From Magnetococcales bacterium (GTDB lineage Bacteria > Pseudomonadota > Magnetococcia > Magnetococcales > Magnetaquicoccaceae), in assembly GCA_015231375.1 (NCBI GenBank), contig JADGBT010000014.1:1-64000 (forward strand): DNA of 64,000 nucleotides. Reading direction: 5' to 3'. The notes under the pieces are model-generated. The model was not told where the DNA came from, did not search any database, and saw only the letters and a program-made list of their open reading frames with translations. Below are positions 1 through 10,443 of the stretch, piece by piece. Each line of letters starts with the position of its first letter. The first letter of the stretch is position 1. Made by a program: the position numbers and the translations under genes.

Positions 1-46
1 ACTTCCCATGGCGGGGTCAATCCCAAGGCCAGTGTGAACAGGGTGG

Positions 47-319
47 ATGGGTCCATGTGCGCCTCCTCGGTTGTCTACCAAAGCGCCCATATTATCATAT
101 CCTACCCACGTGAAACAGCGAGGAGCCGGATTTTCCGTTGATTGGCTTGAACTCCCTCATGCAAAAAGTTCAAAGATTGCCATAGTCAACCCAAACATCG
201 ACGTTAAGTCGGAAAAAGATTGGCCGTCACAATTTTCCTGGCTTGCTGACAAATTAGAAAAATTACATGAGGTTTTTCGCCCCCGCATCGAGAGCTTATC
301 CTTTCCCCCGCCCTCCTGA
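47..319 (+). pseudogene. C-terminal remnant of a DUF4268-domain protein
   Basis: The last ~65 residues read like the end of a DUF4268 protein: a VDWLELPHAKSSKI segment, then W-x-x-Q-F-x-WL-x-x-KLEKLHEVFRPRIESL. This matches the family's usual tryptophan-rich, alpha-helical C-terminus, judged from memory of the family. Only about 90 codons are open, and an in-frame TGA lies at 35-37, so the N-terminal nuclease-like part is missing. The first ~20 residues do not look like the family, and no convincing ribosome binding site precedes the ATG. I therefore call it a decayed fragment. DUF4268 proteins often sit next to restriction or defence genes, but none is visible here. Confidence 0.45.
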
Positions 320-830
320 AGGTCTGCTTAATCCTTCCTGCTCACCCACTCCAGGAACCGCTTGAGTCTGCCGGATGCCGGTGACGGGGCTGGATTCCCT
401 GGACGTGAGCAGACAACTCCGTCTTCTTTAAATTTGCAGTCATGCAGTCATTCTGCGCTGCACCATTTTCAATGGACATGGCAATACCACGCCAATCGCT
501 TCATCCAGACCCGACCCTGCCCGGATCAAATACCCGCCCCACCGGTCCCCATCGCGAAAAAAAGCACACCAGTTGGTCCGATGTCTTGAAAAAAACCGCA
601 AACGCCTCCATGATACCCTCGACCGACATGGATGAGTTTCGCTCCTGTCCGAGGATCGTTCACGGCATCACGCGCATTCTTGAAAAAGGCCGTGAAATCG
701 TGTCACGCCAAGCCCTTCCGGGCAAAACCGCGTGGACCCAAAGACGATACCCGACAGGCAGGCGATAAATGACAGAGAAATAATGGAGATTCCGGTTGAT
801 GACTGTAGCCACGCGCCACGGGAGACCCTT
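320..830. other. Gap between the DUF4268 remnant and the propionate locus
   Basis: No gene is supported here. On the minus strand a 42-codon frame (629 down to 501) runs into a TGA. The same frame stays open past that stop almost to position 350, which resembles a decayed coding region. Plus-strand frames of 75 and 108 codons have no recognisable content. The segment also contains the upstream region of the mutase gene. Together with the preceding fragment it looks like a scar of lost genes. Confidence 0.4.
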
Positions 831-3008
<2,178 letters not shown>

Positions 3009-3011
3009 TTG

Positions 3012-4034
3012 ATGTTGGAGCCGGAGAGGTCGGAGCCGGAGTTGACGGCAGGGATCCGTCGCGGGGAGCGTCGCGCCCTGGCCAAGGCCATCACTTTGAT
3101 GGAAAGCAGCCGAGCGGACGACGACCGGCGTGCCGCCGCCCTGCTGGAGTCCCTGCCCGCACCGGATGAACCGGCCTTGCGGGTGGCCATCAGCGGTCCT
3201 CCCGGAGCCGGCAAAAGCACGTTGATCGAGACCCTGGGACTGCGCGCGGTGGCCAGTGGACTGCGCACGGCGGTGTTGACCATCGATCCTTCCTCCCGGC
3301 GCAGCGGCGGCAGCATTCTCGGGGACAAAACCCGCATGCCGCGTTTGAGCGCCCATCCGCTGGCCTTCATCCGCCCCAGCGCGGCCGGGACCACACTGGG
3401 AGGGGTGGGACGACGCACGCGGGAGACCATGACCCTGCTGGAAGCGGCGGGTTACGGGCTGATTCTGGTGGAAACCGTGGGCGTGGGACAGAGCGAAACC
3501 GAAGTGGATGGCATGGTGGATCTCTTCGTGCTGGTGTTGCTGCCCAACGCGGGAGACGAATTGCAGGGGATCAAACGGGGCATCATGGAGCTGGCCGGGT
3601 TGATTCTGATCAACAAGGCGGACGGGGTGTTCACCCAGGCCGCCGAACTGACCCACGCCCAGGTGAGCGCGGCCCTGCCTTTGTTGCATCGTGAAAAGAA
3701 CGACGCTGGCTGGCAGCCTCGGGTGTTGATGGTCAGCGCCCTGGAGGAGCGGGGCATCGATCAAACCCTGGAAGCCCTGCGGACCTTTCAGCGCCAGATG
3801 ACCGCCAACGGCGCCCTGGCCAAAAAACGGCTGCGTCAGGCGAGCGGATGGATGTGGGATCGGGTTCACGACGGATTGCGGCAACGGTTTCTGGCCGATC
3901 CGGCGGTACAACGACTGGCCGCCGAACTGGAACCACAGGTGCGCCGGGGTGAAGTGGGAGCCGTGATGGCGGCGGAACGGATGTTGCGTGTTCTGGATGG
4001 CAGCGGGAACGGAAATCATGTGGGAAATCATTGA
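3012..4034 (+). CDS. meaB: MeaB/ArgK-type G-protein chaperone of methylmalonyl-CoA mutase
   Basis: SIMIBI-class GTPase that gates cofactor loading and protects the mutase from inactivation. The P-loop GPPGAGKST is at residues 62-70, the ETVGVGQSE switch segment follows, and the guanine-specificity motif is NKAD. The 340-residue length is normal for the family. ATG 3012 directly follows a possible TTG at 3009, and the start sits 3 nt after the mutase stop, so translation is probably coupled. The last 17 nt overlap the carboxylase beta-subunit gene. Adjacency to the mutase is the usual arrangement and supports this role over the older ArgK transport-kinase annotation. Confidence 0.92.
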   Translation: MLEPERSEPELTAGIRRGERRALAKAITLMESSRADDDRRAAALLESLPAPDEPALRVAISGPPGAGKSTLIETLGLRAVASGLRTAVLTIDPSSRRSGGSILGDKTRMPRLSAHPLAFIRPSAAGTTLGGVGRRTRETMTLLEAAGYGLILVETVGVGQSETEVDGMVDLFVLVLLPNAGDELQGIKRGIMELAGLILINKADGVFTQAAELTHAQVSAALPLLHREKNDAGWQPRVLMVSALEERGIDQTLEALRTFQRQMTANGALAKKRLRQASGWMWDRVHDGLRQRFLADPAVQRLAAELEPQVRRGEVGAVMAAERMLRVLDGSGNGNHVGNH

Positions 4035-5562
4035 CAAGCTCGATAAACTCCGCGATCAGGCCCGTCTGGGCGGCGGCGAGGAACGCATCAAGGCCCAGCA
4101 TCGCCGGGGCAAACTGACCGCCCGGGAACGGCTGGATGTCTTGATGGATCCCGGCTCCTTCGAAGAGCTGGACATGTTTGTGGAACACAACTGCGCCGAC
4201 TTTGGCATGGGGGAGACCCATGTGGCCGGAGATGGGGTGGTGACCGGCTTCGGCACCATTCACGGACGGCGGGTGTTCGCTTTTTCCCAGGATTTCACCG
4301 TACTCGGAGGGTCGTTGAGCGAAACCAACGCCCGCAAGATCTGCAAGATCATGGATATGGCGGTCCGGGTCGGCGCGCCGGTCATCGGCATCAACGACTC
4401 CGGCGGGGCGCGCATCCAGGAAGGGGTGGCCTCTTTGGCCGGATACGCGGAGGTGTTCCAGCGCAATGTGCTCGCCTCCGGGGTGGTGCCGCAGATTTCC
4501 GCGATCATGGGGCCGTGCGCCGGAGGGGCGGTCTACTCCCCGGCCCTCACCGACTTCATCCTCATGGTCAAAGACACCTCCTACATGTTTCTGACCGGAC
4601 CGGAGGTGGTCAAGACCGTCACCCACGAAGAGGTGACCGCCGAACAACTGGGAGGCGCCAACACCCATGCCACCCAATCCGGCGTGGCGGATTTCGCCTT
4701 CGGCAACGATTTGATTCTGCTCAAACAGTTGCGCCGTCTGCACTCGTTTCTGCCGGACAACAATCTCGCGCCCCCGGTGCGCATCGACACCGGAGACGAT
4801 CCCCGCCGCCAGGAGCCCTCCCTGGACACCCTGGTGCCGGACGATCCGCTGCGCCCCTACGACATGAAAGAGCTGATCGAAAAGGTGGTGGACAACCACG
4901 ATTTCATGGAGGTCCAGGCCGGATACGCCAAAAATATCGTGATCGGTTTCGCCCGCATGGATGGCCACACGGTGGGCATCGTCGCCAATCAGCCCCTGGT
5001 GCTGGCCGGATGTCTGGATATCGCCAGTTCGGTGAAAGCGGCCCGCTTCGTGCGCTTTTGCGACTGCTTCAATATTCCGCTGGTCACCTTCGTGGATGTT
5101 CCCGGTTTTCTCCCCGGTCTGCAGCAGGAACTGGGGGGCATCATCAAGCATGGTGCCAAACTGCTGTTCGCCTTCGCCGAAGCCACGGTCCCCAAGGTGA
5201 CGGTGATCACCCGCAAGGCCTATGGCGGGGCTTACGATGTCATGTCGTCCAAACATCTGCGCGGCGACCTCAACTATGCCTGGCCCAACGCCGAAATCGC
5301 GGTCATGGGGCCGAAAGGGGCGGCGGAGATCATCTTCCGCAACGAAATCCGCTCCGCCGAAGACCCCGAAGCCCGGCTCAAGGAGGTCAGCAGCGCCTAT
5401 GCGGCCAATTTCGCCAACCCCTTCATCGCAGCGCGCAAAGGATTCATCGATGATGTCATCATGCCCCACGATACCCGTTTCCGGGTCATCCGGGGGTTGC
5501 AGAACATGATGGGCAAGAAATTGACCAATCCTTGGAAAAAACACGACAATCTGCCACTGTAG
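4018..5562 (+). CDS. pccB: Propionyl-CoA carboxylase beta subunit (carboxyltransferase)
   Basis: Transfers the carboxyl group from carboxybiotin to propionyl-CoA, giving (S)-methylmalonyl-CoA. The 514-residue product shows the two crotonase-like halves of the acyl-CoA carboxyltransferase family: the N-terminal half contains [15 protein letters not shown] and [13 protein letters not shown], the C-terminal half [10 protein letters not shown] and [13 protein letters not shown] 4018 overlaps meaB by 17 nt. It is chosen because homology begins immediately with the M-x-x-I-D-K-L-D-x-L-R-x-x-A-x-x-GGG pattern. An upstream ATG at 3988 would add 10 unmatched residues. The alpha subunit follows 7 nt downstream, so the two subunits are made from one message. 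Confidence 0.94.
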   Translation: MWEIIDKLDKLRDQARLGGGEERIKAQHRRGKLTARERLDVLMDPGSFEELDMFVEHNCADFGMGETHVAGDGVVTGFGTIHGRRVFAFSQDFTVLGGSLSETNARKICKIMDMAVRVGAPVIGINDSGGARIQEGVASLAGYAEVFQRNVLASGVVPQISAIMGPCAGGAVYSPALTDFILMVKDTSYMFLTGPEVVKTVTHEEVTAEQLGGANTHATQSGVADFAFGNDLILLKQLRRLHSFLPDNNLAPPVRIDTGDDPRRQEPSLDTLVPDDPLRPYDMKELIEKVVDNHDFMEVQAGYAKNIVIGFARMDGHTVGIVANQPLVLAGCLDIASSVKAARFVRFCDCFNIPLVTFVDVPGFLPGLQQELGGIIKHGAKLLFAFAEATVPKVTVITRKAYGGAYDVMSSKHLRGDLNYAWPNAEIAVMGPKGAAEIIFRNEIRSAEDPEARLKEVSSAYAANFANPFIAARKGFIDDVIMPHDTRFRVIRGLQNMMGKKLTNPWKKHDNLPL

Positions 5563-5569
5563 CCGGGGG

Positions 5570-7537
5570 ATGCCAAGCATGCGCAGGATCTTGATTGCCA
5601 ATCGGGGCGAAATCGCCTGCCGGATCATCCGCACGGCGCGCCGCATGGGTATCGCCACGGTGGCCATCCATTCCGACGCCGACCGGGACGCCTTGCATGT
5701 GCGTCAGGCCGATCAGGCGGTGCGGGTGGGTCCAGCGGCCAGCAGCGCGTCGTATCTGGCGGTGGACAACATTCTGGCCGCCATCGCCCAGACCCAGGCC
5801 GACGCGGTGCATCCGGGCTATGGCTTTCTGTCGGAAAACGCCGCCTTCTGCGAAACCCTCCGGGAACGCGGCGTGGTGTTCATCGGTCCGGGGCCGGAGG
5901 CCATCCGCGCCATGGGCGACAAGATCGCCTCGAAGAAACTGGCCAACGCGGCGGGCGTCCACACCATTCCCGGCCACCCGGAGACCATCGACAGCCCGGA
6001 ACAGGCGGTGACCATCGCCCGCCAGATTGGCTATCCGGTGATGATCAAGGCCTCGGCGGGAGGAGGCGGCAAAGGGATGCGTCTGGCCCGCAACGACCAG
6101 GAGGTGATGGAAGGGTGGCGTTCGGCTTCCAGTGAAGGACGCAATTATTTCAAGGATGACCGGGTGTTTCTCGAAAAATTCATCGAAAAGCCCCGTCACA
6201 TCGAAATCCAGATCCTCTGCGACGCCCACGGCAACGGGGTGTGGCTCAACGAGCGGGAGTGCTCCATCCAGCGACGCAACCAGAAGGTGATCGAAGAGGC
6301 TCCCTCCTCTTTTGTCGATCCCGACATGCGCCGCGCCATGGGGGAACAGGCGCTGTCTTTGGCCAAGGCGGTGGGCTACGTGTCGGCGGGCACCGTGGAG
6401 TTCGTGGTGGGGGAGGATCGGCAGTTCTATTTTCTGGAGATGAACACCCGGCTCCAGGTGGAACATCCGGTCACCGAGATGATCACCGGGCTGGATCTGG
6501 TGGAACAGATGATCCGCATCGCCCGGGGGGAGAGACTGGGCTTCACCCAGGCCGAGGTTCCCCTGCGGGGCTGGGCCATGGAAAGCCGCATCTACGCCGA
6601 AAACCCCTACGCGGGATTTCTGCCCTCGTCGGGACGGCTGGTGCGTCATCAACCGCCCCAGGAGAGCGATCGGGTGCGGGTGGATACCGGGGTTTTTCCC
6701 GGCGGGGAGGTGTCGATCCATTATGATCCCATGATCGCCAAACTGATCACCTGGGGCGAGGATCGCCAGACCGCCATCACCACCATGCGCGCCGCCCTGG
6801 ACCATTATTTCATCGACGGTCTGGCCCACAATATCGATTTTCTCAACGCAGTCTTGGGTCATGAGCGGTTCCAGTCCGGGGAGATCACCACGGCCTTCAT
6901 CGCCGAAGAGTATGCCGACGGCTTTGGCGGCGCTCCCCTGACGCCCGAACTCAAACAGTTCTTCGCCGTGGTGGCGGTGAGCATCGAACAGGCCGAAGAG
7001 GCGCTGCTCTCCCTGCCGCCGGCGCGCGAGGAGTGGATCGTGATGATGGCCGGCGAGGCGGTACGGCTGACGGTGGAATGGGGCGAAGGGGACAACCTCA
7101 TCACCCTGGAAGACGGAACCCGTCTGGAGGTGGGCAAAGCCTATCGCCCCGGCCAGCGGCTGGCGACCTTCTGGATCGCAGGGCAGCCCCGCACGGTCCG
7201 GATCCGACGGATCGAGGGGGGGTATCAACTCGCCCACGGGGGCAGCCGGGTGCAGGTGACGGTCTGGCCCTGGCGTTTGTACGCCATGGCCAAACGCATG
7301 CCGGAAAAACGACGCGCCAGCAGCTCCAAGTCCCTGACCACGCCCATGCCCGGACTGGTGCGCGAGGTGATGACCGTGGCCGGGCACAAGGTGGCCCAGG
7401 GGGATCCGTTGTGCGTGCTGGAGGCCATGAAAATGGAAAACACCATCCGGGCCGAAAAGGATGGGGTGGTGGCGGTGGTGCATGTCAAGGCCGGTGACGC
7501 GGTGGAAGCCGATGCCACCCTGTTCACCTTTGAATGA
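5570..7537 (+). CDS. pccA: Propionyl-CoA carboxylase alpha subunit (biotin carboxylase plus BCCP)
   Basis: ATP-dependent carboxylation of biotin on its own carrier domain. Residues 1-450 form the biotin carboxylase (start MRRILIANRGEIACRIIRTA, ATP-grasp glycine loop KASAGGGGKGMR, EMNTRLQVEHPVTE). A BT-like linker follows, then a C-terminal biotinyl domain with EAMKMEN, in which Lys621 carries biotin. The 655-residue length matches PccA rather than acetyl-CoA carboxylase AccC (about 450). ATG 5570 and ATG 5579 are both possible; CCGGGGG precedes the first. Context with pccB, epimerase and mutase fixes the substrate as propionyl-CoA, although these enzymes also accept acetyl- or butyryl-CoA to some degree. 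Confidence 0.93.
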   Translation: MPSMRRILIANRGEIACRIIRTARRMGIATVAIHSDADRDALHVRQADQAVRVGPAASSASYLAVDNILAAIAQTQADAVHPGYGFLSENAAFCETLRERGVVFIGPGPEAIRAMGDKIASKKLANAAGVHTIPGHPETIDSPEQAVTIARQIGYPVMIKASAGGGGKGMRLARNDQEVMEGWRSASSEGRNYFKDDRVFLEKFIEKPRHIEIQILCDAHGNGVWLNERECSIQRRNQKVIEEAPSSFVDPDMRRAMGEQALSLAKAVGYVSAGTVEFVVGEDRQFYFLEMNTRLQVEHPVTEMITGLDLVEQMIRIARGERLGFTQAEVPLRGWAMESRIYAENPYAGFLPSSGRLVRHQPPQESDRVRVDTGVFPGGEVSIHYDPMIAKLITWGEDRQTAITTMRAALDHYFIDGLAHNIDFLNAVLGHERFQSGEITTAFIAEEYADGFGGAPLTPELKQFFAVVAVSIEQAEEALLSLPPAREEWIVMMAGEAVRLTVEWGEGDNLITLEDGTRLEVGKAYRPGQRLATFWIAGQPRTVRIRRIEGGYQLAHGGSRVQVTVWPWRLYAMAKRMPEKRRASSSKSLTTPMPGLVREVMTVAGHKVAQGDPLCVLEAMKMENTIRAEKDGVVAVVHVKAGDAVEADATLFTFE

Positions 7538-7558
7538 TATCAAGAAATCGAGGTCGCG

Positions 7559-7972
7559 ATGATCGGACGATTGAACCATGTGGCCCTGGCGGTTCCGGAT
7601 CTGGACCAGGCGGTGGCGACCTATCGGGAGATCCTGGGCGCCCGGGTGGATGCCCCCTGCGACCTGCCCGAATTCGGGGTCACGGTGGTGTTCGTGCGAC
7701 TGCCCAATACCAATGTGGAGCTGCTGCATCCGTTGGGCGAGCGTTCCCCCCTGATTCGTTTTCTGCAACGCCATCCTTCCGGAGGGATGCATCACGTCTG
7801 TTACGAAGTGGCCGACATCCGGGCGGCGGTGGAACGGTTGCGCGTTCAGGGTCTGGAGGTGTTGGACCCGGAACCCAGAATCGGCGCGCATGGCCAGCCG
7901 GTGGTTTTCCTTCACCCGAAAGGGATGGGTGGAGTTTTGGTGGAGCTGGAACAAGCCAGCCATGATTCATAA
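7559..7972 (+). CDS. mce: Methylmalonyl-CoA epimerase
   Basis: Vicinal-oxygen-chelate (glyoxalase fold) enzyme that interconverts (S)- and (R)-methylmalonyl-CoA, linking the carboxylase product to the mutase. The 137-residue length is typical. It starts MIGRLNHVALAVPDLD with the metal-binding His7 region. The second half carries GGMHHVCYEV and ends with the GVLVELEQ glutamate ligand segment, so the usual His/His/Glu metal set appears intact. It lies 21 nt after pccA on the same strand and within the same operon as the two enzymes it connects. Confidence 0.93.
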   Translation: MIGRLNHVALAVPDLDQAVATYREILGARVDAPCDLPEFGVTVVFVRLPNTNVELLHPLGERSPLIRFLQRHPSGGMHHVCYEVADIRAAVERLRVQGLEVLDPEPRIGAHGQPVVFLHPKGMGGVLVELEQASHDS

Positions 7973-7993
7973 TCTAAACAGGGAGTTGAAAAA

Positions 7994-9169
7994 ATGAGTG
8001 ACATCGTGATCGTCTCGGCTGCGCGTACCGCTGTGGGTGCTTTCGGGGGGGGCCTGAGCGCGGTTCCGGCACACAAACTCGGAGAGATCGCCATCGTCGA
8101 GGCGCTGAAACGGGCGGGTGTGGCGCCGGCGGATGTGTCCGAGGTGGTGATGGGACAAATCCTGTCGGCTGGCGCCGGTCAGAACCCGGCCCGTCAGGCT
8201 GCGGTCAACGCGGGCATCCCCGCCGAAAAGACCGCCTATGGCATCAACCAGTTGTGCGGCTCCGGGTTGCGCGCCGTGGTCAACGGGTATCAATCCATCT
8301 CCATGGGTGACGCGGAGATCGTGGTGGCGGGCGGTCAGGAGAGCATGAGTCTGGCTCCCCATCTGCTGCATCTGCGCAACGGCACCAAGATGGGTTCCGC
8401 CGAAATGCAAGACAGCATGATCCGCGACGCCCTCACCGACGCCTTTCACAATTATCACATGGGCAACACGGCGGAAAACGTCGCCAAGAAGTGGGGTCTG
8501 ACCCGGGCCGAACAGGACGCCTTCGCCGCCGCTTCCCAGCAAAAGGCGGAAGCAGCCCAGAAGGAAGGCCGTTTCAAGGATGAGATCGTGCCGGTGGTCA
8601 TTCCGGGCCGCAAAGGGGATGTGACCATCGACACCGACGAGCATCCCAAGCATGGCACCACGGCGGAGAGCCTGGCCAAGCTGCGCGCCGCCTTCGACAA
8701 GGAAGGCACCGTGACCGCCGGCAACGCCTCGGGCATCAACGACGGCGCGGCCGTGGCCGTGCTGATGAGCGCGGAAAACGCCGCCAAACGCGGTCTGAAA
8801 CCCCTGGCCCGCATCGTTTCCTGGGCCTCTTGCGGCGTGGATCCGGCCATCATGGGCACCGGTCCCATTCCGTCCAGCCGTCTGGCCCTGTCCAAGGCGG
8901 GCTGGACCATCGACGACCTGGATCTGATCGAAGCCAACGAAGCCTTCGCCGCGCAGGCGCTGGCGGTCAACAAGGACATGGGCTGGGATCTGTCCAAGGT
9001 GAATGTCAATGGTGGCGCCATCGCCCTGGGTCATCCGGTGGGCGCGTCGGGTGCCCGCATTCTGGTGACCCTGCTGTACGAAATGCAGCGCCGCAACGCC
9101 CGCAAAGGTCTGGCGACCCTGTGCATCGGCGGCGGCATGGGCATCGCCTTGTGCGTGGCCAGAGACTGA
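7994..9169 (+). CDS. Acetyl-CoA C-acetyltransferase (thiolase II, PhaA/AtoB type)
   Basis: Reversible condensation or cleavage of acetoacetyl-CoA. The 391-residue protein has the nucleophilic cysteine in [11 protein letters not shown], the [10 protein letters not shown] histidine motif and the C-terminal [10 protein letters not shown] cysteine. It starts [19 protein letters not shown], behind AGGGAG about 9 nt upstream. Its place at the end of the mutase/carboxylase run suggests a link to polyhydroxyalkanoate, odd-chain acyl-CoA or beta-ketothiolase metabolism. Nothing in the sequence separates a biosynthetic PhaA role from a degradative AtoB role. A strong hairpin follows the stop codon. Confidence 0.92.
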   Translation: MSDIVIVSAARTAVGAFGGGLSAVPAHKLGEIAIVEALKRAGVAPADVSEVVMGQILSAGAGQNPARQAAVNAGIPAEKTAYGINQLCGSGLRAVVNGYQSISMGDAEIVVAGGQESMSLAPHLLHLRNGTKMGSAEMQDSMIRDALTDAFHNYHMGNTAENVAKKWGLTRAEQDAFAAASQQKAEAAQKEGRFKDEIVPVVIPGRKGDVTIDTDEHPKHGTTAESLAKLRAAFDKEGTVTAGNASGINDGAAVAVLMSAENAAKRGLKPLARIVSWASCGVDPAIMGTGPIPSSRLALSKAGWTIDDLDLIEANEAFAAQALAVNKDMGWDLSKVNVNGGAIALGHPVGASGARILVTLLYEMQRRNARKGLATLCIGGGMGIALCVARD

Positions 9170-9177
9170 TTGCTTTG

Positions 9178-9213
9178 GCATCCGGCGCAAGCGCCTCTTG
9201 CGCCGGATGCTTT
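9178..9213 (+). terminator. Hairpin terminator after the thiolase gene
   Basis: A perfect 14-bp stem (9178-9191 with 9197-9210, GCATCCGGCGCAAG) encloses a 5-nt loop and is followed by TTTC. It begins 8 nt after the stop codon. The T-tract is short, so termination may be partial. Confidence 0.7.
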
Positions 9214-9229
9214 CGGATCGTTTGACCGT

Positions 9230-9340
9230 CGGATTGAGGGGGATCCCTCCCCTCAATCCGGCCCGATCCTGACCCCTTCAACCCTTTCATTTTTTCAACC
9301 ATTGAAAAAAAAGAGCGGGTTTGGGAGATTCCTCTCCCAA
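9230..9340. promoter_or_regulatory. Three further consecutive hairpins in the leader before acuI
   Basis: Three perfect inverted repeats follow the terminator. The first is a 12-bp stem (9230-9241 with 9249-9260). The second is a 9-bp TTTTTTCAA/TTGAAAAAA stem (9290-9298 with 9302-9310, 3-nt loop). The third is an 8-bp TTGGGAGA/TCTCCCAA stem (9321-9328 with 9333-9340, 4-nt loop). The AT-rich member resembles a bidirectional terminator or an operator. The last lies about 80 nt before the acuI start and could act in the mRNA leader. No known riboswitch class is recognised. Confidence 0.5.
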
Positions 9341-9418
9341 GGTTTTGCCTTTGGCCTGCGCCCCGTTCCTCCCTGCCGACCCGGTTTCCGTCACAACGAT
9401 TGCCAAAGGTCTGTCACG

Positions 9419-10414
9419 ATGCAAAACACAGTATTGCTGCTGGAACAAGATGAAACCGGAACCACCCAGTCCCAACCGACCACCCTGGAGGAGTCCGATC
9501 TGCCGCCCGGGGATGTGGTGGTGCGGGTGGCGCGCTCCGGCATCAACTACAAAGACGCCCTGGCGGTCACCGGCAAAGGCCCGATCATCCGACGTTTTCC
9601 CATGGTTCCCGGAATCGATCTGGCCGGAGAGGTGGTCACCTCGACCGATCCCGACTGGCAACCGGGAGACCGGGTGATCGGCACCGGATACGGCATGGGG
9701 GAAAACCGGCACGGGGGCTTTGCCCAATACGCCCGCATGCCCGGCACATGGCTGACCGCGCTGCCAGCGGAGATGAGCCTGGAACAGGCCATGATCCTGG
9801 GCACGGCGGGTCTGACCGCCATGCTGGGGGTGGAGGCCCTGGAGGCCGGAGGGGTGCGTCCCGACGGCAAAGAGGTGCTGGTGACCGGCGCTTCCGGCGG
9901 GGTGGGCGGATGGGCCGTGGTGCTGCTGGCGCGACTGGGGTATCGGGTCTGCGCGGCCACCGGACGGTTGCCCCATGGAGAATATCTGCGTCAACTCGGA
10001 GCGACCACGGTGATCCACCGCTCGGAATTGACCGCCTCCACCAAACCCCTGGACGCCCAACGCTGGAACGGCGCCATCGATGTGGCCGGCGGGGCCACCC
10101 TGGCCGGAGTGCTCAAACACATCGCCCATGGCGGCACGGTGGCCGCCTGTGGACTGGCGGATGACGCCTCCCTGCCCGCTTCGGTCCTGCCATTCATCCT
10201 GCGCAACATCCGCTTGCAGGGGATCGATTCGGTGATGATCAGCCAGACGGCGCGCCGGTCGGCCTGGAACCGTCTGGCCCGGATCATCCCGCAGGATGGT
10301 TATGCGCGCTTTGTCGATCGCACGGTTTCGCTGGCGCAAACACCGGCGGCCTGTCTGGATCTGCTGACAGGCCGGGTACGGGGACGGGTGCTGGTCGATC
10401 CTTTCTCAGCATGA
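9419..10414 (+). CDS. acuI: Acrylyl-CoA reductase (NADPH), AcuI/YhdH family
   Basis: Medium-chain dehydrogenase/reductase of the zinc-free quinone-oxidoreductase branch, reducing acrylyl-CoA to propionyl-CoA. The 331-residue product has SGINYKDALAVTGKG and PMVPGIDLAGEV near the N-terminus, and the NADPH loop VLVTGASGGVGGWAV around residues 155-170. All of these are typical of AcuI/YhdH. ATG 9419 is the first start with family similarity; the frame upstream to 9170 is untranslated leader. It removes toxic acrylyl-CoA formed from 3-hydroxypropionate or DMSP and feeds the carboxylase encoded upstream. The next gene starts 29 nt downstream. Confidence 0.85.
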   Translation: MQNTVLLLEQDETGTTQSQPTTLEESDLPPGDVVVRVARSGINYKDALAVTGKGPIIRRFPMVPGIDLAGEVVTSTDPDWQPGDRVIGTGYGMGENRHGGFAQYARMPGTWLTALPAEMSLEQAMILGTAGLTAMLGVEALEAGGVRPDGKEVLVTGASGGVGGWAVVLLARLGYRVCAATGRLPHGEYLRQLGATTVIHRSELTASTKPLDAQRWNGAIDVAGGATLAGVLKHIAHGGTVAACGLADDASLPASVLPFILRNIRLQGIDSVMISQTARRSAWNRLARIIPQDGYARFVDRTVSLAQTPAACLDLLTGRVRGRVLVDPFSA

Positions 10415-10443
10415 CACTTTCCAAATCAAGGAGTGGGCAGGGC

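Noticed and set aside
3733-9256. Minus-strand frames of 644, 825 and 429 codons
   Set aside because: They are antisense shadows of pccB, pccA, mce and the thiolase; the plus-strand genes have clear catalytic motifs.
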